This document shows positions 40,201 through 49,165 of a DNA stretch of 64,000 bases, piece after piece. A program made the translations under genes and the position numbers. The stretch lies in contig NZ_CAJSLV010000070.1 in assembly GCF_907177275.1 (NCBI RefSeq), positions 170,548 to 234,547 on the forward strand, written 5' to 3'. This stretch comes from Actinacidiphila cocklensis. Lineage in GTDB: Bacteria > Actinomycetota > Actinomycetes > Streptomycetales > Streptomycetaceae. A model generated the notes under the pieces. It had not been told where the DNA came from. It did no database searches and was given only the letters and a program-made list of their open reading frames with translations. The first letter of the stretch is position 1, and each line of letters begins with the position of its first letter.

Positions 40201-40686
40201 ATGGTGGGTACGGTCATGGAGGTCCGCGGGAGTGTCCCGCACGATCAGGCACCGGCCCCGGTTCCCTACGAGGGGGTGTGGCGTTTCACCGCCCCCGCCG
40301 TGGACGCCTCGGTCCCCCTGGTCCGCCACGGGGTGCGCACGCTCGTCGCCGACCTGGCGGTGCCGGTCGACGACGACATCCTCTACGGGCTGCTGGTGAT
40401 CGTCTCCGAGCTGGTCACCAACGCCGTCAAGCACGCGGCGGTGCTCTCCCCCGAGCTGGGCGTCGAGGTCGCCGTCGGCCCCGACTGGATCCGGGTCGCC
40501 GTCGAGGACCAGCACCCCTACCGCCCCAAGGCGCTGGAGGCCGACCACGGCAGGACCGGCGGGCGCGGGCTGCTGCTGGTCAAGACGATCACCACCGAAG
40601 CGGGCGGCAGCTGCGACATCGCGCAGACCGCGACCGGCGGCAAGGTGATCTGGGCCGCCCTGCCGCTGCAGCCGCCCGCCCGCTGA
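40201..40686 (+). CDS. Anti-sigma-type ATP-binding protein (RsbW-like HATPase)
   Basis: A 161-residue protein with a GHKL ATPase/kinase domain. The N-box is SELVTNAVKHAAV and the G-box GRTGGRGLLLVKTI. Streptomycetes carry many such short RsbW-like kinases that bind sigma or anti-anti-sigma factors, usually acting with orphan partners. No sigma factor or STAS-domain gene is adjacent. GAAGGCG precedes ATG 40201; an alternative start lies at 40216. It is convergent with IPP isomerase (7 bp between stops). Confidence 0.82.
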   Translation: MVGTVMEVRGSVPHDQAPAPVPYEGVWRFTAPAVDASVPLVRHGVRTLVADLAVPVDDDILYGLLVIVSELVTNAVKHAAVLSPELGVEVAVGPDWIRVAVEDQHPYRPKALEADHGRTGGRGLLLVKTITTEAGGSCDIAQTATGGKVIWAALPLQPPAR

Positions 40687-40693
40687 CCCGCGG

Positions 40694-41308
40694 CTACCAG
40701 CCCGCCTTGCCCCCGGTCACCTCGCGCACCGTCGGCAGCGCCGCGTCCAGCACCGAGCCGAACCACGCGGAGAAGGTCCCCTCGGCCCGCAGCTTGGCCA
40801 GCTCGGCGGGACCCGCGAAGGCGGTGTCGTCGATCTCGGCGGGATCCGGATCCAGCGGGCCGCCCACCAGCCCCACGAACAGGTGGTTGAACTCCTGCTC
40901 CACCAGCCCGGAGGCCGGGTCCGGGTGGTTGTAGCGCACGGTCCCCGCCTCGCGCATCAGCGCGGGCGCGACCCCCAGCTCCTCCGCGGTGCGCCGGGCG
41001 GCGGCGACGAAGGGCTGCTCACCGGGGTAGGGGTGGCCGCAGCAGGTGTTGGACCACACGCCGGGCGAGTGGTACTTGCCCAGCGCCCTGCGCTGCAGCA
41101 GCAGCCGGCCCTCGTCGTCGAAGAGGAAGACCGAGAACGCCCGGTGCAGCCGGCCGGGCGCCTGGTGCGCCGACAGCTTCTCCGCTGTGCCGGTGGTCAC
41201 ACCGTTCTCGTCGACCAGTTCGAGCAGGATCGGCTCGTCGGACCCGCCGGCGGGCGGCGGAGCGGCGGCGGGGGAGCCGGATCGGTCGGTCGCAGGACTG
41301 CTGGGCAT
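40694..41308 (-). CDS. idi: Isopentenyl-diphosphate delta-isomerase, type I
   Basis: A 204-residue Nudix-fold isomerase that interconverts IPP and DMAPP. The catalytic Cys is in WSNTCCGHPYPGE, the metal/Nudix residues in AARRTAEELGV, and the catalytic Glu in EQEFNHLFVG. The N-terminal 25 residues are Ser/Pro/Ala-rich and outside the domain. The ATG at 41308 is favoured over 41314 by AAGGA spacing. With the nearby dxs and prenyl synthase it would supply isoprenoid precursor to the hopanoid cluster. Confidence 0.94.
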   Translation of the reverse strand: MPSSPATDRSGSPAAAPPPAGGSDEPILLELVDENGVTTGTAEKLSAHQAPGRLHRAFSVFLFDDEGRLLLQRRALGKYHSPGVWSNTCCGHPYPGEQPFVAAARRTAEELGVAPALMREAGTVRYNHPDPASGLVEQEFNHLFVGLVGGPLDPDPAEIDDTAFAGPAELAKLRAEGTFSAWFGSVLDAALPTVREVTGGKAGW

Positions 41309-41381
41309 AACCATCCTTCGCTTTCGACGGCAAGTCCTCAGTCTGCCTCACGCGGGGTGCCGCCAACCGCGGACACCGTAT

Positions 41382-42311
41382 TCAGTGGCACAGCCGGGCC
41401 TCGTGCTCCGCGTGCCCGACCGGCTCCAGTTGGAAGGTGCAGTGCTCGACGTCGAAGTGGGCGCCCAGGCAGCCCTGCAGATCGTGCAGCATCTTCTCGT
41501 AGCCGACCTCGTCGAGCACCTCCTGGCTGACCACCACGTGCGCCGACAGCACCGGCATCCCCGAGGTGATCGTCCAGGCGTGCAGGTCGTGCAGGCCCTC
41601 CACGCCCTTGAGCCCCTCGATGTGGTGGCGTACCGCGGCCATGTCCACGTCCTTGGGCGCCGCTTCGAGCAGGACGTCCACGGCCTCCCGCAGCAGCCGC
41701 CAGGTGCGCGGCACGATCAGCACCCCGATCAGCAGCGACGCCACCGCGTCCGCCTGCTCCCAGCCGGTGGCCAGGAAGATCCCGGCCGCCACCACGACCG
41801 CCAGCGAGCCCAGCGCGTCGGCCATCACCTCCAGGAAGGCGCCGCGCACGTTCAGGCTCTCCCGCTGGCCGCCCATCAGGACCAGCAGCGACACGGTGTT
41901 GGCGACCAGGCCGACCAGGCCGAAGACGATGGTGGCGCCGCCGTCGAAGTGCTCGGGCGAGATGAGCCGGTTGATGCCCTCGGCGAAGATGAAGGCGCCG
42001 ACCCCGAAGAGCAGCACCGCGTTGAGCACCGCCGCGAGGATCTCGGCCCGCGCGTAGCCGAAGGTGCGGCGCTCGCTCGCCGGGCGGCCCGCGATGTGGA
42101 CCGCGAGCAGCGCCATGGCGATGCCGGCCGCGTCGGTGGCCATGTGCCCGGCGTCCGCGAGCAGCGCGAGCGACCCGGTCAGCACGCTGCCGACGACCTC
42201 GGTGGCCAGCACCAGCAGCGTGATGCACAGCGCCACCAGCAGCCGGCCGCGATGCGCCGCGGTCGCGGTGCCGTGGCTGTGGCCGTGCCCGTGGCTGTGG
42301 CCTGCCCCCAT
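41382..42311 (-). CDS. Cation diffusion facilitator metal exporter
   Basis: A 309-residue CDF protein with six membrane helices and a cytoplasmic C-terminal domain. The His-rich N-terminus HSHGHGHSHG probably binds metal. TM2 carries the site motif LADAGHMATDAAG, and TM5 carries FLEVMADALGS, where the first ligand is Glu instead of the His common in zinc exporters, so specificity may differ. The family exports Zn, Cd, Co or Mn by proton antiport. Confidence 0.92.
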   Translation of the reverse strand: MGAGHSHGHGHSHGTATAAHRGRLLVALCITLLVLATEVVGSVLTGSLALLADAGHMATDAAGIAMALLAVHIAGRPASERRTFGYARAEILAAVLNAVLLFGVGAFIFAEGINRLISPEHFDGGATIVFGLVGLVANTVSLLVLMGGQRESLNVRGAFLEVMADALGSLAVVVAAGIFLATGWEQADAVASLLIGVLIVPRTWRLLREAVDVLLEAAPKDVDMAAVRHHIEGLKGVEGLHDLHAWTITSGMPVLSAHVVVSQEVLDEVGYEKMLHDLQGCLGAHFDVEHCTFQLEPVGHAEHEARLCH

Positions 42312-42727
42312 CGGCGCGTCCCCTTCCCTTTTGTGCGGTGATGTGCCGTTCTGTATTCGGGCCGCCGTCGGATGCCCGGGGCCGGGCCTTCCGGCCGCGG
42401 CGGTCAGTCAACACCGGTCACCCACTGTGGGCAAGCCGGTACTGGAGACCGTTGTCATGTGCGGTGAGCTGCGGTGATGAGCCACGCGGCAGCCGTGGGA
42501 GAAGCCGCCCCACGGTCACTCGCACGGTGGAGGGGGGATGCTGGTTGTCGGGGCGACGCCGATCGCGCATGATGATCACACCGTGCGCACCAAGTCTGGG
42601 CGAATAGTCGGTGAACGACCGCTGTCGTTCATCCGATAGCCTCTGCCCTCGTGCCGGGCGGCCCGGCTGCTCCGCCGCCGACCGCCCGCGTCCACGGTCT
42701 CCGCACGCTTCCAGGGAGTGGGTTCCT
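42312..42727. other. Spacer between CDF gene and polymer cluster, with promoter elements
   Basis: No credible gene if translation of the next gene starts at 42728. An inverted repeat TGAACGAC-CGCT-GTCGTTCA (42612-42631) sits just upstream of a TAGCCT hexamer (42637-42642) that fits a -10 element. This would place transcription near 42649 and the repeat over the -35 region as an operator. Confidence 0.45.
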
Positions 42728-44698
42728 CTGCCGACCGCTATTCTCACCGGCCCGCCCGCCGCAGGGTCTCCGTCACCGCTGGCGGACGACCTGCGGGCGC
42801 TGGGGTTCCAGGTCGTCGAGGCGGACACGCCGGACGCCGTCGCGGCCCGGCTCGCCGACGTCCCGGCCGGCGACCGGGTGGCCGTGGTGGACCGCCGCTT
42901 CCGCGGCCACCGGCACGCGCTGCGGCTCGCGCTGACCGACCCGCGGTTCGACGCCGCCGCTGTCCCCGGCGCGATGACCACCCGCCCCGCCGCCCGCCCC
43001 GCCCTGACCCGCGCCCTGGCCGCGCTCCCGTCCGCCCGCAGGCCCGCGGCGGACCCGGCGCCCGCCACGTCCGCGGGCACCGCGACGGCCACCGCCGCGG
43101 GCGCCGGAAACGCGACCGGCACCGCGGCGGCCGCCACCGCGACCGCCACCCCCCTCTCGCACGGCGGAGCCCTGCCGCTGCCCGCCCCCCGCAAGGGCGA
43201 GGCGGACGACGTGCTGCCTGACGCGCTGGCCGCGGCGCTGGCCGCGGCCGGCGAGCCGCCGCACCGCCCCGAGCTGGGCGTCCTGGTGGCCGAGGTGCCC
43301 ACCGACCGGGCCGCCGCCGAGGCCGCGGTCACCGCGATCGCCGCCGTCGACGAGGAGTCCGTACGGCTGCGCAGCGCGGTCAAGGCCCGCGACGGCTTCT
43401 TCACCACCCACTGCATCAGCCCGTACTCGCGCTACCTGGCCCGCTGGTGCGCCCGCCGCGGACTGACCCCGAACCAGGTCACCACCGCCTCGCTGCTGGT
43501 CGCGCTGATCGCCGCCGGCTGCGCGGCCACCGGCACGCGGGCCGGCTTCGCCGCCGCCGGCGTGCTGCTGCTCGCCTCGTTCGTCCTGGACTGCACCGAC
43601 GGCCAGCTGGCCCGCTACTCGCTGCAGTACTCCACGCTCGGCGCCTGGCTCGACGCGACCTTCGACCGGGCCAAGGAGTACGCGTACTACGCCGGGCTCG
43701 CCCTGGGCGCCGCCCGCGGCGGCGACGACGTGTGGGCGCTCGCGCTGGGTGCCATGGTGCTGCAGACCTGCCGCCACGTCGTCGACTTCGCCTTCAACGA
43801 GGCCAACCACGACGCCACCGCCAACACCAGCCCCACCGCCGCGCTGTCCGACAAGCTCGACAGCGTCGGCTGGACGGTCTGGGTGCGCCGGATGATAGTG
43901 CTGCCGATCGGCGAGCGCTGGGCGCTGATAGCGGTGCTCACCGCGGTCAGCACCCCCAGGGTCACCTTCGTGGTGCTGCTGGTCGGCTGCGCGCTGGCCG
44001 CCTGCTACACCACCGCCGGCCGCGTGCTGCGCTCGCTCACGCGCCGGGCCAGCCGCACCGACCGGGCCGCCCGGGCACTGGACGACCTGGCCGACAGCGG
44101 CCCGCTCGCCGAGGCCCTGACCGGCGTGCTGCGCCCGCTCGCCCGCCGGGCGCCGGCCTTCGCCGCACCCGCCGTCGCGGTGCTCGCCGCCGCCGGGGTC
44201 ACCGCGACCGCCGCGCTGGCGCCGCACGGCAGCTGGTATCCGGTGGCCGCCGCGGCGCTGTACGTGCTGACCTCGGCGTTCGCGGTCGCGCTGCCGCTCA
44301 AGGGCGCGCTGGACTGGCTCGTACCGCCGATGTTCAGGGCGGGGGAGTACGGCACGGTGCTGGCGCTCGCCGCCGTCTCCGGGGTGAACGGGGCGTTGCC
44401 CGCTGCTTTCGGCCTGGTTGCCGCCGTCGCCTACCATCACTACGACACGGTGTACCGCATACGCGGTGGCGCCGGGGCGCCGCCGAGGGCCGTGGTGCGC
44501 AGCGCGGGCGGCCATGAGGGCCGCACGCTGATCGTGGCCCTGGCGGCCGCGGTCGCAGCGGACCGCACCGGCTTCACGGCCACCCTGACGGTGCTCGCCA
44601 TCGCCATCGCGCTGCTGGTCCTGACCGAGAGCATCCGCTTCTGGGTGTCCTCGGGGGCCGCCGCCGCCGTACACGACGAATCAGGAGAACCCGCATGA
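42728..44698 (+). CDS. CDP-alcohol phosphatidyltransferase with DUF5941-like C-terminus
   Basis: A 656-residue membrane enzyme. The first 150 residues end in an Ala/Thr low-complexity stretch (43060-43160). The CDP-alcohol phosphatidyltransferase motif DCTDGQLARY, then GAWLD and FDRAKEY, lies near residues 288-315. About eight membrane helices follow, including a C-terminal region like DUF5941. It would transfer an alcohol phosphate from a CDP-alcohol. The start is unclear: AGGGAG precedes a CTG at 42728, while GTG 42611 lacks an RBS and lies upstream of a likely -10. It overlaps the nucleotidyltransferase start by 4 bp. Confidence 0.85.
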   Translation: MPTAILTGPPAAGSPSPLADDLRALGFQVVEADTPDAVAARLADVPAGDRVAVVDRRFRGHRHALRLALTDPRFDAAAVPGAMTTRPAARPALTRALAALPSARRPAADPAPATSAGTATATAAGAGNATGTAAAATATATPLSHGGALPLPAPRKGEADDVLPDALAAALAAAGEPPHRPELGVLVAEVPTDRAAAEAAVTAIAAVDEESVRLRSAVKARDGFFTTHCISPYSRYLARWCARRGLTPNQVTTASLLVALIAAGCAATGTRAGFAAAGVLLLASFVLDCTDGQLARYSLQYSTLGAWLDATFDRAKEYAYYAGLALGAARGGDDVWALALGAMVLQTCRHVVDFAFNEANHDATANTSPTAALSDKLDSVGWTVWVRRMIVLPIGERWALIAVLTAVSTPRVTFVVLLVGCALAACYTTAGRVLRSLTRRASRTDRAARALDDLADSGPLAEALTGVLRPLARRAPAFAAPAVAVLAAAGVTATAALAPHGSWYPVAAAALYVLTSAFAVALPLKGALDWLVPPMFRAGEYGTVLALAAVSGVNGALPAAFGLVAAVAYHHYDTVYRIRGGAGAPPRAVVRSAGGHEGRTLIVALAAAVAADRTGFTATLTVLAIAIALLVLTESIRFWVSSGAAAAVHDESGEPA

Positions 44699-45447
44699 TC
44701 GGCCTCGTGCTGGCGGCCGGCGCAGGCAGGCGCCTGCGTCCCCACACCGACACGCTGCCCAAGGCGCTGGTCCCGGTCGGCCCGGAGGGCGCGCGGGACA
44801 GCCTGACCGTGCTCGACCTCACGCTGGCGAACTTCGCCGCCGTCGGACTCACCGAGGCGGCGGTCGTCGTCGGCTACCGCAAGGAAGCCGTCTACGCGCG
44901 CCAAGCGGACCTCGAAGCGCGCTACGGGCTCACGCTGACGCTCATCGACAACGACAAGGCCGAGGAGTGGAACAACGCCTACTCCCTGTGGTGCGCCCGT
45001 GAGGTGCTGCGCCAGGGGGTGATCCTGGCCAACGGCGACACCGTCCACCCCGTCTCGGTGGAGCAGACCCTGCTCGCCGCCCGCGGCGAGGGGCGGCGGA
45101 TCATCCTGGCGCTCGACACCGTCAAGCAGCTCGCCGACGAGGAGATGAAGGTCGTCGTCGAGCCCGGCAGGGGCGTGCGGCGGATCACCAAGCTGATGGA
45201 CCCGGCCGAGGCCACCGGCGAGTACATCGGGGTGACCCTCATCGAGCCCGACGCGGCCGCGGACCTCGCCGACGCGCTCAAGGCGACCTTCGAGCGCGAC
45301 CCCGACCTCTACTACGAGGACGGCTACCAGGAGCTGGTCGACCGCGGCCTGACCGTGGACGTCGCCCCGATCGGGGACGTCGCCTGGGTCGAGATCGACA
45401 ACCACGACGACCTCGCCAAGGGCCGGGAGATCGCGTGCCAGTACTGA
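44695..45447 (+). CDS. Sugar- or polyol-phosphate nucleotidyltransferase
   Basis: A 250-residue NTP transferase. The nucleotide-binding motif LVLAAGAGRRLRPHTDTLPK opens the protein, with ILANGDTVHP as the metal-binding Asp motif and WVEIDNHDDLAKG at the end. Such enzymes make NDP-sugars or CDP-alcohols. Placed between two CDP-alcohol phosphatidyltransferases, a CTP-dependent enzyme making the CDP-alcohol donor is likely (inference; inositol-1-phosphate cytidylyltransferases have a similar fold). It overlaps both neighbours. Confidence 0.85.
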   Translation: MIGLVLAAGAGRRLRPHTDTLPKALVPVGPEGARDSLTVLDLTLANFAAVGLTEAAVVVGYRKEAVYARQADLEARYGLTLTLIDNDKAEEWNNAYSLWCAREVLRQGVILANGDTVHPVSVEQTLLAARGEGRRIILALDTVKQLADEEMKVVVEPGRGVRRITKLMDPAEATGEYIGVTLIEPDAAADLADALKATFERDPDLYYEDGYQELVDRGLTVDVAPIGDVAWVEIDNHDDLAKGREIACQY

Positions 45448-46496
45448 CCCGGCTGATCCCCTCGCCGGTCGTCGTCGACATCAGGGCGGGCGCGGTCGCC
45501 GACCTGTCCCGGCTGCTGGCCGACGAACGCGTGTCCACCTCGGGCCGGCTCGCGCTGGCCGTCAGCAACGGCTCGGGCGCCCGGCTGCGCGAGTCGCTGG
45601 CGCCCGAGCTGCCGGGAGCCGACTGGTTCGAGGTCGGCGGCGGCACCATCGACGCGGCCGTCACGCTCGCCGACGCCATGCGGGGCAAGCGCTACGACGC
45701 GGTCGTCGGCCTCGGCGGCGGCAAGATCATCGACGTCGCCAAGTACGCCGCCGCCCGGGTCGGCCTGCCCATGGTCGCGGTCGCCACCAACCTCTCGCAC
45801 GACGGCATCTGCTCCCCGGTCTCCACCCTGGACAACGACAACGGCCGCGGCTCCTACGGCGTCCCCACCCCGATCGCCGTGGTCGTCGACCTCGACGTCA
45901 TAAGGGAGGCGCCGGCCCGCTACGTACGGGCCGGGATCGGCGACGCGGTCTCCAACCTGTCGGCCATCGCGGACTGGGAGCTGTCCCACCGCGAGACCGG
46001 CGAGCGCATCGACGGGCTGGCCGCCGCGATGGCCCGCAGCGCAGGCGAGGCCGTCCTGCGGCACCCCGGCGGCATCGGCGACGACGCCTTCCTCGGCACG
46101 CTCGCCGAGGGCCTGGTGCTGTCCGGCATCGCCATGTCGATCAGCGGCGACACCCGGCCGTCCTCCGGTGCCTGCCACGAGATCAGCCACGCCTTCGACC
46201 TGCTCTTCCCGCAGCGGGCCGCCGCGCACGGCGAGCAGGTCGGCCTCGGCGCCGCCTTCGCCATGCACCTGCGCGGCGCGCACGAGGAGTCGGGCCTGCT
46301 CGCCGAGACGCTGCGCCGGCACGGGCTGCCCGTGCTGCCCGCGGAGATGGGTTTCACCGAGGCGGAGTTCATCGAGGCGGTGCAGTACGCGCCGCAGACC
46401 CGCCCCGGACGCTTCACGATCCTGGAACACCTCGACCTGTCCGCCACCGAGATCAGGGACGCATACGCCGACTATGCCAAAACCATCAGTAGCTGA
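45435..46496 (+). CDS. Glycerol-1-phosphate dehydrogenase-like enzyme
   Basis: A 353-residue member of the iron-containing alcohol dehydrogenase fold, closest in pattern to glycerol-1-phosphate dehydrogenase/AraM. The NAD motif is VVGLGGGKIIDVAKYAA, then VATNLSHDGICSPVSTL. Metal ligands are the Asp/His set around IGDAVSNLSAIADWEL, SGACHEISHAFDLL and AAHGEQVGLG. It would reduce dihydroxyacetone phosphate to sn-glycerol-1-phosphate, or act on a similar polyol phosphate, as a building block for the polymer. It overlaps the nucleotidyltransferase gene by 13 bp. Confidence 0.82.
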   Translation: MPVLTRLIPSPVVVDIRAGAVADLSRLLADERVSTSGRLALAVSNGSGARLRESLAPELPGADWFEVGGGTIDAAVTLADAMRGKRYDAVVGLGGGKIIDVAKYAAARVGLPMVAVATNLSHDGICSPVSTLDNDNGRGSYGVPTPIAVVVDLDVIREAPARYVRAGIGDAVSNLSAIADWELSHRETGERIDGLAAAMARSAGEAVLRHPGGIGDDAFLGTLAEGLVLSGIAMSISGDTRPSSGACHEISHAFDLLFPQRAAAHGEQVGLGAAFAMHLRGAHEESGLLAETLRRHGLPVLPAEMGFTEAEFIEAVQYAPQTRPGRFTILEHLDLSATEIRDAYADYAKTISS

Positions 46497-47253
46497 ACTG
46501 CGCCCGGTCGTTCACCCGCCGGGTGTCAAGGACCGGCGCAGCGGCGAGCACTGGGCCGGCCGGCTCTACATGCGCGAGCTGTCGCTGCGCATAGACCGGC
46601 ACCTGGTACCGACCCGGGTCACGCCCAACCAGCTCACGTACCTGATGACCGTCTTCGGCGTGCTCGCCGCCCCCGCGCTGCTCGTGCCCGGGATCACGGG
46701 CGCGGTGCTCGGCGTGCTGATGGTGCAGCTGTACCTGCTGCTCGACTGCGTCGACGGTGAGATCGCCCGCTGGAAGCAGCAGTTCTCGCTTCAAGGCGTC
46801 TACCTCGACCGGGTCGGCGCCTACCTCACCGACGCCGCGGTCCTGGTCGGCTTCGGCATGCGCGCCGCCGACATCTGGGGCGAGGGCCGGATCGACTGGC
46901 TGTGGGCCTTCCTCGGCACCCTCGCCGCGCTCGGCGCGATACTGATCAAGGCGGAGACGGACCTGGTCGGCGTGGCCCGCCACCAGGGCGGGCTGCCGCC
47001 GGTGAAGGAGGCGGCGTCCGAGCCGCGCTCCTCCGGTCTCGCGCTGGCCCGCAGGGCCGCCGCCGCGCTGCAGTTCCACCGTCTGGTGCTGGGCGTCGAG
47101 GCCTCGCTGCTCATCCTCGTGCTGGCCGTCGCCGACCAGATCCGCGGCGACCTGTTCTTCACCCGGCTCGGCGTCGCCGTACTGGTTGGAATCGCGCTGG
47201 TGCAGACCCTGCTGCACCTCGTGTCGGTCCTCGCGTCCAGCAGGCTGAAATGA
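46474..47253 (+). CDS. CDP-alcohol phosphatidyltransferase
   Basis: A 259-residue membrane enzyme with the family signature intact: LDCVDGEIARWKQ, then GVYLDRVGAYLTD (Asp-Gly-x2-Ala-Arg...Gly-x3-Asp-x3-Asp form), with four or five membrane helices. It transfers an alcohol phosphate from CDP-alcohol to an acceptor lipid or polyol. It is the second such enzyme in the cluster; two may be needed for priming and linking. ATG 46474 overlaps the dehydrogenase gene by 23 bp. Confidence 0.88.
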   Translation: MPKPSVAELRPVVHPPGVKDRRSGEHWAGRLYMRELSLRIDRHLVPTRVTPNQLTYLMTVFGVLAAPALLVPGITGAVLGVLMVQLYLLLDCVDGEIARWKQQFSLQGVYLDRVGAYLTDAAVLVGFGMRAADIWGEGRIDWLWAFLGTLAALGAILIKAETDLVGVARHQGGLPPVKEAASEPRSSGLALARRAAAALQFHRLVLGVEASLLILVLAVADQIRGDLFFTRLGVAVLVGIALVQTLLHLVSVLASSRLK

Positions 47254-47260
47254 GGCGGAC

Positions 47261-48154
47261 ATGGCGGGCATGAACGAACCGCTGAAGGTCGGCGCGGTCG
47301 TCATCACGATGGGCAACCGGCCGGCGGAGCTGCAGGACCTGCTGGACTCGGTCGCCAAGCAGCAGGGCCCCGAGGTCGAGGTCGCCGTGGTCGGCAACGG
47401 GTCCCCGCTGCCGGTGCTGCCCGAGGGCGTGCGCACCGCGGAACTCCCGGAGAACCTGGGCATCCCCGGCGGACGCAACGCCGGCATCGAGCTGTTCGGC
47501 CCGGACGCGGCCGACGTCGACGTGGTGCTCTTCCTCGACGACGACGGGCTGCTGCCCGGCGACGACACCGCCGAGCTGGTCAGGGCCGCCTTCGCGGCCG
47601 ACCCGCAGCTGGGCATCATCAGCTTCCGGATCGCCGACCCCGACACCGGGGTCACCCAGCGCCGCCACGTCCCCCGGCTGCGCGCCGCCGATCCGATGCG
47701 CAACTCCCGGGTCACCACCTTCCTCGGCGGCGCCTGCGCGGTCCGCAGCGCGGTGATCCAGCAGGTCGGCCCGCTGCCCGCGGAGTTCTTCTACGCCCAC
47801 GAGGAGACCGACCTCGCCTGGCGCGCGCTCGACGCGGGCTGGCTGATCGACTACCGTTCCGACCTCGTACTGCACCACCCGGCGACCTCGCCGGCCCGGC
47901 ATGCGGTCTACCACCGGATGGTGGCCCGTAACCGGGTGTGGCTGGCCCGGCGCAACCTGCCATGGCTGCTGGTCCCGGTCTACCTCGGAGTGTGGTTCGC
48001 CCTGACGCTGCTGCGGCGGCCGTCCGGTCCGGCGCTGCGTGCCTGGCTCGGCGGTTTCCGCGAGGGCTGGGCCACTCCCTGCGGTGAGCGGCGGCCGATG
48101 AAATGGCGGACGGTCTGGCGGTTGACCCGGCTGGGCCGACCCCCGATCATCTGA
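47261..48154 (+). CDS. Family 2 glycosyltransferase
   Basis: A 297-residue GT-A glycosyltransferase. The N-terminus VGAVVITMGNRPAELQDLL and PENLGIPGGRNAGIE begin the fold, the metal-binding DxD region is FLDDDG, and GGACAVRSAVIQQVG and the catalytic-base segment EETDLAWRA follow, as in rhamnosyl/galactofuranosyl transferases. It would add a sugar to the surface polymer. The C-terminal 60 residues are hydrophobic and basic, suggesting membrane association. Confidence 0.9.
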   Translation: MAGMNEPLKVGAVVITMGNRPAELQDLLDSVAKQQGPEVEVAVVGNGSPLPVLPEGVRTAELPENLGIPGGRNAGIELFGPDAADVDVVLFLDDDGLLPGDDTAELVRAAFAADPQLGIISFRIADPDTGVTQRRHVPRLRAADPMRNSRVTTFLGGACAVRSAVIQQVGPLPAEFFYAHEETDLAWRALDAGWLIDYRSDLVLHHPATSPARHAVYHRMVARNRVWLARRNLPWLLVPVYLGVWFALTLLRRPSGPALRAWLGGFREGWATPCGERRPMKWRTVWRLTRLGRPPII

Positions 48155-48226
48155 CAAGCTCGGACCTGAGAGCATCAGGCGCAGCCCGGGAATCCCCTGC
48201 ACCCGGCGCGCACCTTGAGGACGAAA

Positions 48227-49165
48227 GTGTCAACTGTGAGCGAGACAACGCACAATGGTGCGGTCGCCGTCGGTGCCCCACCCGCACCCACGGCCGATGA
48301 CGGCCTCAGTCCCTCCCAGCTCGCTGCCAAGTACGGGCTGACCGTCAGCGGTGCCCGCCCGGGGCTGGCGGAGTACACCCGGCAGCTGTGGGGCCGCCGA
48401 CATTTCATCAACGAGTTCGCCAAGGCCCGTACTGCCGCGCAGTACACCCAGGCCCGCCTCGGCCAGCTCTGGCAGGTCATGACGCCGCTGCTGAACGCGG
48501 CCGTCTACTACCTGATCTTCGGTGTGCTGATCGGCACCAGAAAGGGCGTCGACAACTTCATCGCCTTCCTGGTCACCGGTATCTTCATCTTCACCTTCAC
48601 GCAGTCCTCGGTGATGAGCGGCGTCCGGGCGGTGGCCGGCAACCTCGGGCTGATCAGGGCACTGCACTTCCCGCGTGCCTCGATGCCGATCGCCTTCACG
48701 CTGATGCAGCTCCAGCAGCTGATGATGTCGATGTTCGTGCTCATCGCCATCGTGCTGATGACCGGTGAGGTGCCGGACGCGTCCTGGCTGCTGATCATCC
48801 CCGCGCTGATCACCCAGTGGGTCTTCAACACCGGCCTGGCGATGATCGTGGCCCGGCTCGGCAGCAAGATGACCGACCTGGCACAGCTCATGCCGTTCAT
48901 GCTGCGCACCTGGATGTACACCTCGGGCGTCATGTACAGCATCGAGAACCTGACCTCGCACGCGCCGCACTACGTACGGATCCTGCTCGACATCAACCCG
49001 GCCGCGGTCTACATCGACCTGGCCCGGTTCGCACTGATCGACAGCGTCACCTCCTCGCAGCTCCCGCCGCACGTGTGGATCAGCGCGGTGGCCTGGGCCG
49101 TACTGGTCGGCGTCGGCGGCTACATCTACTTCTGGAAGGCGGAGGAGCAGTATGGCCGTGGCTGA
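48227..49165 (+). CDS. ABC exporter permease for surface polymer (TagG/Wzm type)
   Basis: A 312-residue ABC-2-type permease with about six helices after a 70-residue cytoplasmic N-terminus. The segment TAAQYTQARLGQLWQVMTPLLNAAVYYLIF, seen here in part as QARLGQLWQVMTP, is the hallmark of polysaccharide/teichoic acid exporters. It pairs with the ATPase gene that overlaps its 3' end by 14 bp. GTG 48227 follows TTGAGGACG. It would move the lipid-linked polymer across the membrane. Confidence 0.92.
   Translation: MSTVSETTHNGAVAVGAPPAPTADDGLSPSQLAAKYGLTVSGARPGLAEYTRQLWGRRHFINEFAKARTAAQYTQARLGQLWQVMTPLLNAAVYYLIFGVLIGTRKGVDNFIAFLVTGIFIFTFTQSSVMSGVRAVAGNLGLIRALHFPRASMPIAFTLMQLQQLMMSMFVLIAIVLMTGEVPDASWLLIIPALITQWVFNTGLAMIVARLGSKMTDLAQLMPFMLRTWMYTSGVMYSIENLTSHAPHYVRILLDINPAAVYIDLARFALIDSVTSSQLPPHVWISAVAWAVLVGVGGYIYFWKAEEQYGRG

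Noticed and set aside
43060..43190. A possible insertion or frameshift in the Ala/Thr stretch of the CDP-alcohol phosphatidyltransferase
   Set aside because: The frame stays open with normal codon bias on both sides, so it is best read as a low-complexity linker.
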